From: an uncultured Desulfobacter sp.
Lineage (GTDB): Bacteria; Desulfobacterota; Desulfobacteria; Desulfobacterales; Desulfobacteraceae
Direction: 5' to 3'
Length of the DNA stretch: 64,000 nt
NCBI RefSeq assembly: GCF_963664415.1
Contig: NZ_OY761443.1
Coordinates: 186,001-250,000, forward strand
The position numbers and the translations under genes were made by a program. The notes beneath the pieces were generated by a model, which had not been told where the DNA came from, did not search any database, and worked only from the letters and a program-made list of their open reading frames with translations. Numbering within the stretch: the first letter of the stretch is position 1; each line of letters begins with the position of its first letter. Below are positions 50,451-60,424 of this stretch, piece by piece.

Positions 50451-51542
50451 ATGATACGGATTACCACAAGCGACCGCTACAATATTACTGCTTTAAGATC
50501 CTTTATGACCAATGTCGCCGCCCTTGGGGCCGGTATTTTGGTCATCAGCCTCATTTTTCTTGCCGCAGGCGTCAACCCGTTGTATGCGGTCTCCCAGATA
50601 TTTATTGAATCCTTTGGATCTGTTTACGGCATCAAAGAAACCATTACCAAGGCCATTCCTCTGATCCTCATCGGGGCAGGCCTTACCCTTGCTTTCAGAG
50701 CCAAATTCTGGAACATCGGTGCAGAAGGCCAACTGCTCATGGGTGCCATCTTCGCCACATGGACTGCCCAGCATCTGGGCAATACACTGCCATCTGTCAT
50801 TATCGTACCGTTGATATTTACGGCCGGTTTCATCGGCGGTGCATTATGGGGCATTATTCCGGCCATACTCAAAATTAAATATGCCATCAACGAGGTCATC
50901 ACCACCCTGATGCTCAATTATATCTGCGCAGAATTTTTAACCATGCTCATTGTGGGGCCATGGAAGGGAAAAACCCGGTTTGGATTTCCGGGCACGGATG
51001 CCCTGCCCGATGCCGCCATTTTAGGCGTACTGCCGGGGTCCCGTATTCATTATGCCACCCTGATCCTGGCCATTCTCTGTTCGGTAGGGCTGTGTATCTT
51101 AATTTATAGAACCCGGTTCGGTTACGAAGCTCGGGTGGTGGGAGAAAACCCCGATGCCGGCAAATATGCGGGCATTGATTTTCTTAAAACCAGTCTCATT
51201 CTCATGGCCATTTCAGGGGGACTTGCAGGGTTTGCCGGTGTGGGAGAGGTGGCCGGCATCCACCATTACTTAGGATATCCTGCCTCGGTGTCATCTGGGT
51301 ATGGATTCACTGCCATCATTGTGGCCTGGCTGGCCAAACTGAATCCCTTGTATGCCATTGTGTCGGGGCTGTTTTTCGCCGGCATTATCGTGGGCGGAGA
51401 TGCGATCCAGATATCATTGGGACTGCCGGCGGCCACAGTTGAAATTGTCAACGGCATCCTGCTTATCTTTCTGATCATGGGGGATTACTTTTTATACCAT
51501 AAGGTTCAAATCCACTGGCCTCGGTCCAACAGCTATCAATAA
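50451..51542 (+). CDS. Nucleoside ABC transporter permease 1
   Basis: Membrane permease of 363 aa with about ten TM segments; AKFWNIGAEGQLLMGAIFA and INEVITTLMLNYI are hallmarks of the YufP/NupP-type subunit. The ATG at 50451 avoids a long overlap with the ATPase gene; its RBS is weak, so an earlier start is possible. Confidence 0.93.
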   Translation: MIRITTSDRYNITALRSFMTNVAALGAGILVISLIFLAAGVNPLYAVSQIFIESFGSVYGIKETITKAIPLILIGAGLTLAFRAKFWNIGAEGQLLMGAIFATWTAQHLGNTLPSVIIVPLIFTAGFIGGALWGIIPAILKIKYAINEVITTLMLNYICAEFLTMLIVGPWKGKTRFGFPGTDALPDAAILGVLPGSRIHYATLILAILCSVGLCILIYRTRFGYEARVVGENPDAGKYAGIDFLKTSLILMAISGGLAGFAGVGEVAGIHHYLGYPASVSSGYGFTAIIVAWLAKLNPLYAIVSGLFFAGIIVGGDAIQISLGLPAATVEIVNGILLIFLIMGDYFLYHKVQIHWPRSNSYQ

Positions 51543-51577
51543 TTTAACGACTTAATTCGGGCGTACATACAAACATC

Positions 51578-52498
51578 ATGGAAGAGATCATCATTTCAAC
51601 AATTCAAAGAACCATGGTAGCAGGCACACCACTGCTTTTGGCAACAACCGGCGAAGTGATCTGTGAACGGGCCGGCATCCTTAATTTGGGTGTGGAAGGC
51701 GTTATGGCCGTAGGCGCCGTCACCGCTTTTATTGTCACGATGACAACGGGTCACCCCTGGCTTGGTGTCGTTGCTGCCATGGCAGCAGGTGTTGCCGTTT
51801 CCCTGATCCATGCCGTGGCTTCAGTAACGCTGCAGGCCAATCAGGTGGTCTCAGGCCTTGCGTTGACCATGCTGGGCTTAGGGTTGTCCGGGATGATGGG
51901 AAAGCCTTATGTGGGCCGCCCCCTGACCGTTAAAATGGATGATATGGCCATCCCCTTTTTATCTGATCTGCCCTGGGTCGGCAAAGCCCTTTTTCACCAA
52001 AGTCCCTTTCTTTACCTGGCCATTATCCTGGCCATGGCCGCCTGGTTTTTTCTGGACTTTACCCGCATGGGCATTCAGATCAGATCCACCGGGGAAAATC
52101 CCAAGGCCACTGAGACCCAGGGAGTGAACGTTTCTTTGGTCCGATATACATGCGTTATGACGGGTGGTGTTTTCTCCGCCCTTGCCGGGGCTCATCTGTC
52201 CATATCTTACTCATCTTCCTGGGTAGAGGGTATGACGGCCGGTCGAGGCTGGATCGCCATTGCCCTGACCATCTTTGCCTTGTGGAATCCAGGTCGGGCC
52301 ATTTTTGCCTCATTTATATTTGGCGGCATTTTTGTACTCCAATATCTGCTCCAGCCTTTGGGGATTTCTCCCAATTTTCTGGCCATGCTGCCCTACCTGT
52401 CTACATTGATCATTCTTCTGGCTATCTCCTTTAAAGACCCAAGACGGCTCAATGCCCCGGCCTGGTTAGGTGCAGCTTACAAACGAGGTGAACGATAA
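51578..52498 (+). CDS. Nucleoside ABC transporter permease 2
   Basis: Membrane permease of 306 aa: TTGEVICERAGILNLGVEGVMAVGA is the hallmark of the YufQ/NupQ-type subunit. It lies 35 bp after permease 1. It forms the heterodimeric channel with permease 1. Confidence 0.94.
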   Translation: MEEIIISTIQRTMVAGTPLLLATTGEVICERAGILNLGVEGVMAVGAVTAFIVTMTTGHPWLGVVAAMAAGVAVSLIHAVASVTLQANQVVSGLALTMLGLGLSGMMGKPYVGRPLTVKMDDMAIPFLSDLPWVGKALFHQSPFLYLAIILAMAAWFFLDFTRMGIQIRSTGENPKATETQGVNVSLVRYTCVMTGGVFSALAGAHLSISYSSSWVEGMTAGRGWIAIALTIFALWNPGRAIFASFIFGGIFVLQYLLQPLGISPNFLAMLPYLSTLIILLAISFKDPRRLNAPAWLGAAYKRGER

Positions 52499-52593
52499 AA
52501 ATTTGACTTTTCATACTATTTTGTCCATAATTTTTTAGGTGTCAAGACACCACCCATCCGAACAACCCAACGTGATATCAAAAAGGAGTCACA

Positions 52594-53139
52594 ATGGAAA
52601 TATCAACCAATCAGTCCATTGACAGCATTGCCAAACTTTTCTTGGAAACAACCCAGACCATGCTTGAGCAAAGCACCGGTAAAGAAATAAATTACGCCAA
52701 CACCATCCAGAAAATCACCAAGGTATGCATGATGCCGGACCTGACCTGCTTTGTTCAATTTTACGGAGACTACATGGGCCTTGTAATTTTCAATTTCAGT
52801 GATGAGGCTGCCTTTGAAATTTACAAGCACTATATGATCAACATGGGCATGCCTGAAGAGGAACTGGCCAGATCCATTTCCGACCCTGAAGTACCTGATA
52901 CCATTGGAGAAATCACCAATCAGCTCATGGGGCAGCTAATAAAATCCGTTGAAGAAGCATATGACCTGAATGCCTGTTACGGCCAGCCCAAAGCACTGAC
53001 CATCAGTTCAGCCGTCTCCTTGTCCATTAACGACACGTACACGGAAAACCGCCGCCTCTCCTTTAGGATAGATAACTCAATTTTCCGCATTGAAATTGCC
53101 ATGGAAAATTCTGAATTTATTGATGCAGCCGGCCTCTAA
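52594..53139 (+). CDS. CheC/CheX-like protein (probably DUF3334)
   Basis: 181-aa soluble protein. GEITNQLMGQLIKSVEEAY resembles the E..N...G catalytic helices of the CheC/CheX/FliY phosphatase family, and the fold (helix, beta, helix repeat) fits. I believe it belongs to DUF3334. RBS AAGGAG before the ATG. It may dephosphorylate CheY-like proteins or modulate signalling; this is inferred from fold resemblance only. It is followed 32 bp later by the M48 protease gene. Confidence 0.7.
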   Translation: MEISTNQSIDSIAKLFLETTQTMLEQSTGKEINYANTIQKITKVCMMPDLTCFVQFYGDYMGLVIFNFSDEAAFEIYKHYMINMGMPEEELARSISDPEVPDTIGEITNQLMGQLIKSVEEAYDLNACYGQPKALTISSAVSLSINDTYTENRRLSFRIDNSIFRIEIAMENSEFIDAAGL

Positions 53140-53171
53140 CAAAACCATCCCCAAAAGCGTTCTGGATAAAC

Positions 53172-54596
53172 ATGGAACCATTTAAACAGGCTGTAAGCCT
53201 TATTTTGTCTATCGTACTGTTATTTCCTGCCACCACTTTTGCCATCTCCATTCCCGATGAGCTCAAACTTGGAAAAGAATATTTACAATTAATAAAAGAC
53301 AAAGGAGTCATTCTTCACGACCCTGTTGCCCAAAAAATGATTGAAATAGTGGGCAATGCCATTGTCAAACAATTACCACCGCAACCCTTTCATTTTGATT
53401 TTTTCATGATCAATGACGACTCGTTTAATGCCTTTGCAACACCGGCTGCCAATATTTTTGTGCACCGTGGATTAATTACTTCCCTTGATAATATTGACGA
53501 ACTTGCAGGCATTTTGGCCCATGAAATCGGCCATGCTGTCGGCAGACACGTCTCCCAGTCCATTGATAGGTCCAAAATAGTGGCAACCGGCAGTCTGGCC
53601 GGGATGATAGCCGGCATCCTTATCGGTGCCGCAGCGGGCAGTTCAGAAGCAGGCCAGGCCCTGACCTATGGCTCCATGGCTGCCGGGCAGTCGGCCATGC
53701 TGACTTATACCCGAGAAAATGAAACCGAGGCAGATCAAAAGGCAGTTCTTTTTCTTGAAAAAACAGGGTATTCGCCCAAAGGAATACTGGACAGCCTGTT
53801 GAAGATCAGGCAGACCGATTACCAGGGGGTTGAAAACATTCCTGACTACTTTAAAACCCACCCGGGTACAGCGGCCAGGGTGTCCCATTTATCGGCAATC
53901 CTGGCAGATTACACACCACCTGCCGACAAGCCTTCGCCACCGGAAAATCTTGACTACAACATGGTTAAATACCGGGTGATTGGGCTTTACGCCAATCCTG
54001 ACACCTATATCCCAAAAATTGAAATTGCCCTGCACAACGCGCCCGACAATGTGGCCTTTCATTATGGTTTAGGTCTTTTATACGGCCGGGTCACACGGCT
54101 CAATGAGGGAATTGAACAGCTAAATAAAGCCCTGGCAAAAGATCCGTTTGACCCCATGATTCTTTTGGAATTGGGCAGGCTTTATATCCGTAACACTGAA
54201 TACTCCCGTGCCATAACTATCCTGGACAGCATGACCGATGACCCCCTGCTGGGGGACTGGGCTATTTTCAACCGCGCTGTTGCCCAAATCCAGAACGGCA
54301 ACCTGCCGGCAGCCCAAAAAGGTCTTGAACATGTCCTGGATAATGGTAAACCCGGATTTGAAAAAGCCAACTATCACATGGCCGAAATCATGTCCAGAAA
54401 GTCAGAAAATGCCCTGTCTAACTATTACCTGGGGGTTTATTACGCCCGTATCCATGACGAACAAAATGCGGCCCGCCAGCTTGAGCGGGCCCTTGACACT
54501 CTGGACGATGAAAAAATGCGTGAAAAGGCCCAAAACGAGCTGGAAAATCTAACAGGCAAGGGCAAAAAAAGAACAAACCAAAGCAAGCGCATGTAA
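53172..54596 (+). CDS. M48-family zinc metalloprotease with TPR repeats (BepA-like)
   Basis: 474 aa. Signal peptide (cut near FAIS), then an M48 protease domain with the zinc motif HEIGH in LAHEIGHAVGRH and the third ligand Glu in ENETEADQKAV. From about residue 255 to 455 it has tetratricopeptide-like helices. BepA-type proteins act in the periplasm on outer-membrane protein assembly and LPS transport. No clear RBS spacing problem. The convergent histidine kinase gene ends seven bases away. Confidence 0.92.
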   Translation: MEPFKQAVSLILSIVLLFPATTFAISIPDELKLGKEYLQLIKDKGVILHDPVAQKMIEIVGNAIVKQLPPQPFHFDFFMINDDSFNAFATPAANIFVHRGLITSLDNIDELAGILAHEIGHAVGRHVSQSIDRSKIVATGSLAGMIAGILIGAAAGSSEAGQALTYGSMAAGQSAMLTYTRENETEADQKAVLFLEKTGYSPKGILDSLLKIRQTDYQGVENIPDYFKTHPGTAARVSHLSAILADYTPPADKPSPPENLDYNMVKYRVIGLYANPDTYIPKIEIALHNAPDNVAFHYGLGLLYGRVTRLNEGIEQLNKALAKDPFDPMILLELGRLYIRNTEYSRAITILDSMTDDPLLGDWAIFNRAVAQIQNGNLPAAQKGLEHVLDNGKPGFEKANYHMAEIMSRKSENALSNYYLGVYYARIHDEQNAARQLERALDTLDDEKMREKAQNELENLTGKGKKRTNQSKRM

Positions 54597-54602
54597 GCCT
54601 GG

Positions 54603-57122
54603 TTAACTCTTTTTTTCATCAAGAATTTCTCTTATTTTTAAAGAGATATCCATCCTTGAGAATGGTTTGTTTATAAAATTCATCCCTTCTCCCAATATCC
54701 CCCTATGGGCAATGACATTACGCGTATATCCTGACATATACAGGCATTTTATATTTGGAACTGCTTTCAAAATTTTTTGGGTCAACTCACGTCCATTCAT
54801 TGACGGCATCACAACATCAGTGATCAGCAAATCAATATTGATATTAGAAGAATTTGCAATCTGCATGGCTTGTTCCGGTGTGTTTGCCGCCAAAACCGTA
54901 TACCCAAGCCGCTCCAGCATTTTTTTTACCATCTGAAGGATTACTTTTTCATCTTCAACCAAAAGTATTGTCTCAACACCTTTTTGTAATTTTTCTTTGG
55001 CAACGGCAGGTTCCTCAAACTGTAATTTCTCATGTCTCGGTATGTATAATTTAAAGGTTGTCCCTTGTCCAGGTTCGCTGTAGACATTAATAAATCCATT
55101 GTTTTGTTTGATAATCCCGTATACGGTTGCCAGCCCCAAGCCGGTTCCTTCTCCTATTCTCTTGGTTGTAAAAAAGGGCTCAAACAATTTGTTGAGTGTT
55201 TCCTTATCCATACCGCACCCATTGTCGCTGACATTGATAAGAACAAACTCTCCAGGCCTAAACCCCTTGTGCTGCCTGCAATAATCACGATCCAAAAGAA
55301 TGTTGTCGGTTTCAATGATAATTTTGCCGACATCTTTTATTGCATCCCTAGCATTGACGCACAGATTGGCCAGGATCTGATCGATTTGAGAAGGATCTAT
55401 CTTAACCGACCATAAATGTTTTTTCGGGCACCATAACAGATCGATATCTTCTCCGATCAATCTTTTAAGCATCTTGAGCATGCCGTCGATTGCATGGTTC
55501 GGGTTAAGAATTTTCGGAGAAACCGTTTGCCTTCTGGCAAAGGCAAGCAGTTGGCGGGTAAGGTCGGCTGAGCGTAAAGCTGCTTTTTTGACTTCACAAA
55601 TATTTGAAAACAAACTGCTGTCCGGGTCAATATCGTCCTGCACTAATTCAATATTGCCAAGAATAATACTAAGCATATTATTAAAATCATGAGCCACACC
55701 GCCGGCCAGTCTGCCCACCGATTCCATTTTCTGGGCCTGGATCAGTTGCCTCTGGAGTTCTTCTTTATCCTGCTCTGCTTTTTTTTGTTCTGTAATATCT
55801 CTAAATTCAACTGTCCTGAGTTCTTGACCTTTGTAGGGAATATTCCTTGCTTCCAATCGCATTGGAAATTGCTCACCGTTTTTGCGCAACCCGACAGCCT
55901 CATATGGTTTTTCATAGCCTGATAGTATTTTATCCATGACCATGGATCTTGACGGCTCGGCAATAAGCTGCAAGCCATCCATTCCAATCAGTTCGTCAAT
56001 CGAATACCCGGTCATGTCCGACAGGCCCTGGTTACAATCTATGATAATGCCTTTATCATGAATAGTTATGCCGCCAAAAGAGGCGTTGTGCAGGGCCTTG
56101 AACCGGGCTTCGCTTTCACGCAGAGACTCTTCAACAGCTTTGCGTTCTGTGACATCTGTCATAATACCCTCAATGGCAATCAATTCCTCCTTTTCATTCC
56201 GAATACCGACGTTCCGCTGGTGAATCCACTTTGTTCCCTCCCCTCTATAAAGCACCTTGTACTCGTAACTGGCATCTATCTTTCCTTTCAGAAGGCGTGC
56301 CCATTTTTCTTTAAAATACCCATGAAAATCAGGATGGATAATATCTTGAATCAGAATCGGATTCGAATACCAAATTTCAGGGGCTAATCCAAATATCTTT
56401 TTTGAGGCAGGACTGACATACTCATATTCCCCATCGGGCAACGACATCCGATAGATCATATCCGTTGCATTATCGGTTAATCGGCGGTATTTTTCTTCAT
56501 TTCTTTTTAATTTGTCTCGGGTTTTCTGAAAATATGCCATCAACATTCCCAAAGCGATAACAAATTCAAGAACGGCTCCCAAAAGATATCCCCAAGGCGC
56601 AAACCAGACAACGGGTCTTAAAAAAGGATAGTCTATTTTATGAGCCCCCCAGAGAATAAATGCAACACCAACGACTGCGTTTTCTTTTTTTACCTGACTT
56701 TCTATTTTTAAAAACAAAATACCTGTTGAAATATAAATTGCGGCTAAAAAGAAAAATGTGGGTAACGTGATAAATAAAAAGGAAAAATTTTGGAAGATGC
56801 TGATGAATATCCACCCAACAGTACCAACTGAAAGATATATCCAGAATTTTGGAAATTTTTTATTGCTATAGCAATATGTTCCCCACAATAACATGAGACC
56901 ACTCACAAGTGTGCTAAACTGATTCCCGATCAAAAAAAAGGGACTTTTATATCCTTGAATTAAGCACAGCATAAAAATGAATCTCGTGGCATAAATAGCC
57001 CAACTTAGCGTCCAGATCCCAAGATATTTTTTATGATCTATCAGGTATAGATAAAAATATGTAAACAATAAAAGGATCGTTCCGATCATTGTAGCGATGA
57101 TTGATGGAAGCAACCAAGACAT
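54603..57122 (-). CDS. Hybrid sensor histidine kinase (7TM, PAS-PAS, HisKA, HATPase, REC)
   Basis: 839 aa. Seven hydrophobic N-terminal segments (1-200), two PAS domains (about 215-335 and 340-455; each followed by PAC-like VTERKA/ITEQKKAEQ), HisKA with the phospho-His at about 476 in GRLAGGVAHDFNNML, a HATPase domain (N, G1 DNGCGMD, G2 GEGTGLGLATVYG) and a C-terminal receiver with Asp at about 767 (LLITDVVMPSMNG). All catalytic residues are present. There is no response-regulator gene nearby, so output is unknown. Monocistronic. Confidence 0.94.
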   Translation of the reverse strand: MSWLLPSIIATMIGTILLLFTYFYLYLIDHKKYLGIWTLSWAIYATRFIFMLCLIQGYKSPFFLIGNQFSTLVSGLMLLWGTYCYSNKKFPKFWIYLSVGTVGWIFISIFQNFSFLFITLPTFFFLAAIYISTGILFLKIESQVKKENAVVGVAFILWGAHKIDYPFLRPVVWFAPWGYLLGAVLEFVIALGMLMAYFQKTRDKLKRNEEKYRRLTDNATDMIYRMSLPDGEYEYVSPASKKIFGLAPEIWYSNPILIQDIIHPDFHGYFKEKWARLLKGKIDASYEYKVLYRGEGTKWIHQRNVGIRNEKEELIAIEGIMTDVTERKAVEESLRESEARFKALHNASFGGITIHDKGIIIDCNQGLSDMTGYSIDELIGMDGLQLIAEPSRSMVMDKILSGYEKPYEAVGLRKNGEQFPMRLEARNIPYKGQELRTVEFRDITEQKKAEQDKEELQRQLIQAQKMESVGRLAGGVAHDFNNMLSIILGNIELVQDDIDPDSSLFSNICEVKKAALRSADLTRQLLAFARRQTVSPKILNPNHAIDGMLKMLKRLIGEDIDLLWCPKKHLWSVKIDPSQIDQILANLCVNARDAIKDVGKIIIETDNILLDRDYCRQHKGFRPGEFVLINVSDNGCGMDKETLNKLFEPFFTTKRIGEGTGLGLATVYGIIKQNNGFINVYSEPGQGTTFKLYIPRHEKLQFEEPAVAKEKLQKGVETILLVEDEKVILQMVKKMLERLGYTVLAANTPEQAMQIANSSNINIDLLITDVVMPSMNGRELTQKILKAVPNIKCLYMSGYTRNVIAHRGILGEGMNFINKPFSRMDISLKIREILDEKKS

Positions 57123-57409
57123 AACGCTCCTTAAGCTTTCTGCTTCTGTAGGCGATTGTAGCGGATCATAACAACGAATATTTGATCAGCATACTAAGAA
57201 TCCTACTTGGTTACAAATCTTTTGTTCCAAAGGCTTTTGGTTTTCAAATGATGGAAAGATAATGCCACCCCCTGCCCACAGTTGTCAGATTCAAATAAAA
57301 TCACATTTTGCCCTTGAATAAAACTAGGAGAGACTTATAATGATACTTAAAGACAAAAATCGTCTTTTAAACATAAAACAAAGATAAAAATAATAGATAA
57401 GGTGATAAA

Positions 57410-57553
57410 ATGACAGAAAAAAGATTTGAAGACTATGTTGAGAATGATCAGGAAAGAAACGAAGGTCATGTAGATACCCGGAACCACAACTTCGAATGTG
57501 AAAATCCAGATAAGCATCTGGGATGCGACCCGGGAATTGATGTGGCCGGTTAA
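57410..57553 (+). CDS. 47-aa hydrophilic peptide
   Basis: Short frame with a good RBS (AAGGTG, seven bases before the ATG) and a hairpin 20 bp after the stop. The product is acidic and polar with two Cys (FECENPDKHLGCDPG) and no membrane segment. It lies alone in the 538-bp spacer between the divergent histidine kinase and the convergent EF-G gene; the rest of that spacer is AT-rich with nothing else. Real coding is likely but unproven; function unknown. Confidence 0.55.
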   Translation: MTEKRFEDYVENDQERNEGHVDTRNHNFECENPDKHLGCDPGIDVAG

Positions 57554-57573
57554 ACCCCTTCGGATTTAAACCT

Positions 57574-57600
57574 CAGGGCGGTGATGAAATTGCCGCCCTG
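57574..57600 (+). terminator. Hairpin after the 47-aa peptide gene
   Basis: CAGGGCGG (57574-57581) pairs with CCGCCCTG (57593-57600). The T-run is short, so it may be a weak or bidirectional terminator for the convergent EF-G gene. Confidence 0.55.
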
Positions 57601-57660
57601 ACTATTTGAAGCAGTCTAACACAAAAACCAGAATGAAAAATCAATTCTGAATGATTCGCA

Positions 57661-59694
57661 TCACACGGTATCAAAACTCTTAAACTGCATGGTAAAGGTG
57701 CCGCGACCTTGGGTGGCTGAACGCAGGGCAGTGGAATAACCAAACATCTTTGACAAAGGAACCACAGCTTTGATGACCTGGATGTCTGATTTCGGAGTTA
57801 TGGATTCCACCTTGCCCCCCCTGGCGTTAAGATCTGCTATGGCATCGCCCATATTCGCATCCGGTACAAATACCTCCACAGCCATGATCGGTTCAAGCAA
57901 GGCCATTTTCGCATTTTTCAAGGCCTCTTTTACAGCCATGGCCGCACAGACACCGAAACTCAGCTCCGAAGTTTTTCCTTCTTCGCTGAATCCGTCAGCC
58001 AGAACAATCTCAACATCTACGATGGGATATCCTTTGAGAAAGCCGCCATCCAAACTTCCCCGAATCCCGGTTTCAATATTTGGAATATACTGGGGTGCAA
58101 TTTTTTCTTCTGGCACGAGGCATTTAAAGGTAACCCCTTCACCTCGACTTAAAGGTTTAAGTTCCACCGTGACGTTGGCATAATGGGATTTGCCCTGGAT
58201 CTCCCGCTCAAATACAGCCTGACCGGTTGCAGGGGCTGTAATTATTTCCCGGTAAACAACCTGGGGTTTGCCCACATTTACATTGGTGTTGAACTCTTTA
58301 AGCATCCTTGAAATGATAATTTCAAGATGAAGTTCGCCCATACCCGACAAAATAGTCTGACCGGTCTCTTCATCCTTACTCACCTTAAGGGTGGGGTCCT
58401 CGATCATGAATTTTTCCATTACATCATCAAGCTTTTCCTGGTCTGCATGGGTCTTGGGCTCAATGGCAATGGAAATCACCGGCTGTGCATATTCCATCTT
58501 TTCCAACAAAACCGGATGATCAGAATTGCAAAGGGTATCGCCGGTCACCGAACTTTTAAGCCCCACAATGCCGACGATATCACCAGCCGAGGCCTCATCC
58601 AGTCGCTCACGCTTGTTGGCGTGCATCCGTAAAATTCTGGATAATTTTTCTTTGCGTTTCAGGGCCGGGTTAAACACATCCCCCCCCGAAGCAATTTTTC
58701 CCGAATAAATCCGGGCAAAGGAGAGTTTACGACCTTCGATCATGGAGACTTTAAAAATCAATGCCGCCAGCGGACCATTTTTCTCCGGCTTGAATTCAAG
58801 GATTTCCTCGGTTTCAGGATGCTCGCCTTTCACCGGCGGGACGTCCTTGGGACTTGGCAGGTAATAGTCAATGGCATCCAGAAGCGGCTGTACCCCTTTG
58901 TTTCTCAAAGCGGATCCGCAAAGCACAGGCACCATATCCCGGCGGATGGTCGCCGCCCGGATGGCCGCCCGAAGCTCATCCACGGAAATCTCTTCTTCGC
59001 CCAGGTACTTTTCCATGATGTCATCATCAAGTTCGGACACCGCTTCAAGCAGTTTATCCCGATATTCTTCTGCCAGCGCCATAAATTCATCTTCAATGGG
59101 GCCAGCTGTGTATTCTGCACCTAAGGTTTCATCATTCCAGGCAATCTGCTCCATGGTCAAAAGATCAATAACGCCCTGGAAACGGTCCTCGGCTCCAATG
59201 GGGATCTGTATCATTACCGGATTGGCAGATAATTTTTCTTTGATGGAATCACAAGCGGCAAAAAAATCAGCCCCTGTACGGTCCATTTTATTAATAAAGG
59301 CCATTCTAGGAACCTTATACCGATCGGCCTGACGCCAAACCGTTTCGGACTGGGGCTCTACCCCACCCACGGCGCAAAACACGCCAATAGCACCGTCCAG
59401 AACACGCAATGCCCGTTCCACCTCCACGGTGAAATCCACATGGCCCGGGGTGTCGATGATTTGAATATTGGCCTGTTTCCACTGGCAGTAGGTTACGGCC
59501 GAAGTAATGGTAATCCCCCGGTCCTGTTCATCCTGCATCCAGTCCATGGTGGCCTCGCCGTCATGAACTTCGCCTATCTTATGGGATCTTCCCGTGTAAT
59601 AGAGAATGCGCTCTGTCACCGTGGTCTTGCCCGCATCAATGTGGGCCATGATCCCGATGTTCCTGATTTTTGATATATTTTTTGGCTTACTCAT
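57661..59694 (-). CDS. fusA: Translation elongation factor G
   Basis: 677 aa from the ATG at 59694; an earlier ATG would add 26 residues of unlikely sequence. GTPase motifs: G1 AHIDAGKTT, G2 QDRGITITSA, G3 DTPGHVDFT, G4 NKMDRTGADF, followed by EF-G domains II-V. It catalyses ribosomal translocation. It is not in a str operon (no rpsL, rpsG or tuf nearby), so it may be an additional EF-G paralogue. Monocistronic, with a family-B repeat upstream. Confidence 0.95.
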   Translation of the reverse strand: MSKPKNISKIRNIGIMAHIDAGKTTVTERILYYTGRSHKIGEVHDGEATMDWMQDEQDRGITITSAVTYCQWKQANIQIIDTPGHVDFTVEVERALRVLDGAIGVFCAVGGVEPQSETVWRQADRYKVPRMAFINKMDRTGADFFAACDSIKEKLSANPVMIQIPIGAEDRFQGVIDLLTMEQIAWNDETLGAEYTAGPIEDEFMALAEEYRDKLLEAVSELDDDIMEKYLGEEEISVDELRAAIRAATIRRDMVPVLCGSALRNKGVQPLLDAIDYYLPSPKDVPPVKGEHPETEEILEFKPEKNGPLAALIFKVSMIEGRKLSFARIYSGKIASGGDVFNPALKRKEKLSRILRMHANKRERLDEASAGDIVGIVGLKSSVTGDTLCNSDHPVLLEKMEYAQPVISIAIEPKTHADQEKLDDVMEKFMIEDPTLKVSKDEETGQTILSGMGELHLEIIISRMLKEFNTNVNVGKPQVVYREIITAPATGQAVFEREIQGKSHYANVTVELKPLSRGEGVTFKCLVPEEKIAPQYIPNIETGIRGSLDGGFLKGYPIVDVEIVLADGFSEEGKTSELSFGVCAAMAVKEALKNAKMALLEPIMAVEVFVPDANMGDAIADLNARGGKVESITPKSDIQVIKAVVPLSKMFGYSTALRSATQGRGTFTMQFKSFDTV

Positions 59695-59733
59695 AGGTAT
59701 CGAATCTCTATTAATAATCAGCTTAATATACTT

Positions 59734-59877
59734 AGTGTCTGAACGAAAACCTGGATATTTTGTCGAGTACAAGGCGAGCGTAAATTTTAACCGGAGGAAT
59801 ACATGAAGTATTTCGAGGATTAAAATTTGCGACCAACGAAGTAATCGGCAAAATTTACGTTTTTCGGTCGGGCACTA
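59734..59877. repeat. Palindromic repeat family B, diverged long form
   Basis: Outer ends GTGTCTGAACGAAAAC and GTTTTTCGGTCGGGCAC; inner core AACCGGAGgaATAC...GTATTTCGAGGATTA, which is the same core as that of the copy at 30219 read on the opposite strand. Spans 144 bp in the gap upstream of the EF-G gene. The rest of the gap to 60052 has nothing else recognised. Confidence 0.75.
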
Positions 59878-60052
59878 TTTAGCATAGTGTTGATACAGTA
59901 TTGCCCATAAGGTGTCAAGAAAATAGCTTGCAAAAAACAGCCTGGTTTTATAGAATTACTGTTCTTGGTGCAGATCTTAAATTCAGTTCTGCATTACGCA
60001 GCAACCAAGTCGATTGGAGGCGTCCAGATTATTTTATGGTTCATTTAATATT

Positions 60053-60424
60053 ATGATTCCCGGATTTGAAGCCATAGTTGAAGAGCGTATCAAAGCCGCC
60101 CAGAAACAGGGCCGGTTTGACAACCTTGAAGGCAAGGGCAAGCCTTTATCCTTTGAGGATAGCCATGTGCCCAATGAACTTCGCATGGCCCATAAAATTT
60201 TAAAAAATTCAGGTTTTTTGCCCCCTGAGGTTGAAATCAGAAAACAGATGACCCATGTACGTGACCTTATGGACCAAACCGGGCAGACCTCTAAGGATCA
60301 GACAAAGCTGCACAAAAAATTAAATTACCTGATGGCCAAACTTGATGCGGTCCGTTCGACCGGACCTGGTAACACTTTGGCCCGGGACCAGTACAGAACT
60401 TCATTATTGAGAAAAGTCAAATGA
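60053..60424 (+). CDS. DUF1992 (DnaJC28-type) conserved protein
   Basis: 123-aa protein with the DUF1992 signature FEAIVEERIKAAQKQGRFDNL and GKGKPL, shared with the conserved domain of DnaJ homologue C28. There is no J domain. A strong GGAGG lies at 60016, 30 bp upstream of this ATG, next to a six-codon frame ATG GTT CAT TTA ATA TTA TGA whose stop overlaps the gene's ATG, suggesting translational coupling. It is coupled in turn to the next gene (four-base overlap). Function unknown. Confidence 0.8.
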   Translation: MIPGFEAIVEERIKAAQKQGRFDNLEGKGKPLSFEDSHVPNELRMAHKILKNSGFLPPEVEIRKQMTHVRDLMDQTGQTSKDQTKLHKKLNYLMAKLDAVRSTGPGNTLARDQYRTSLLRKVK

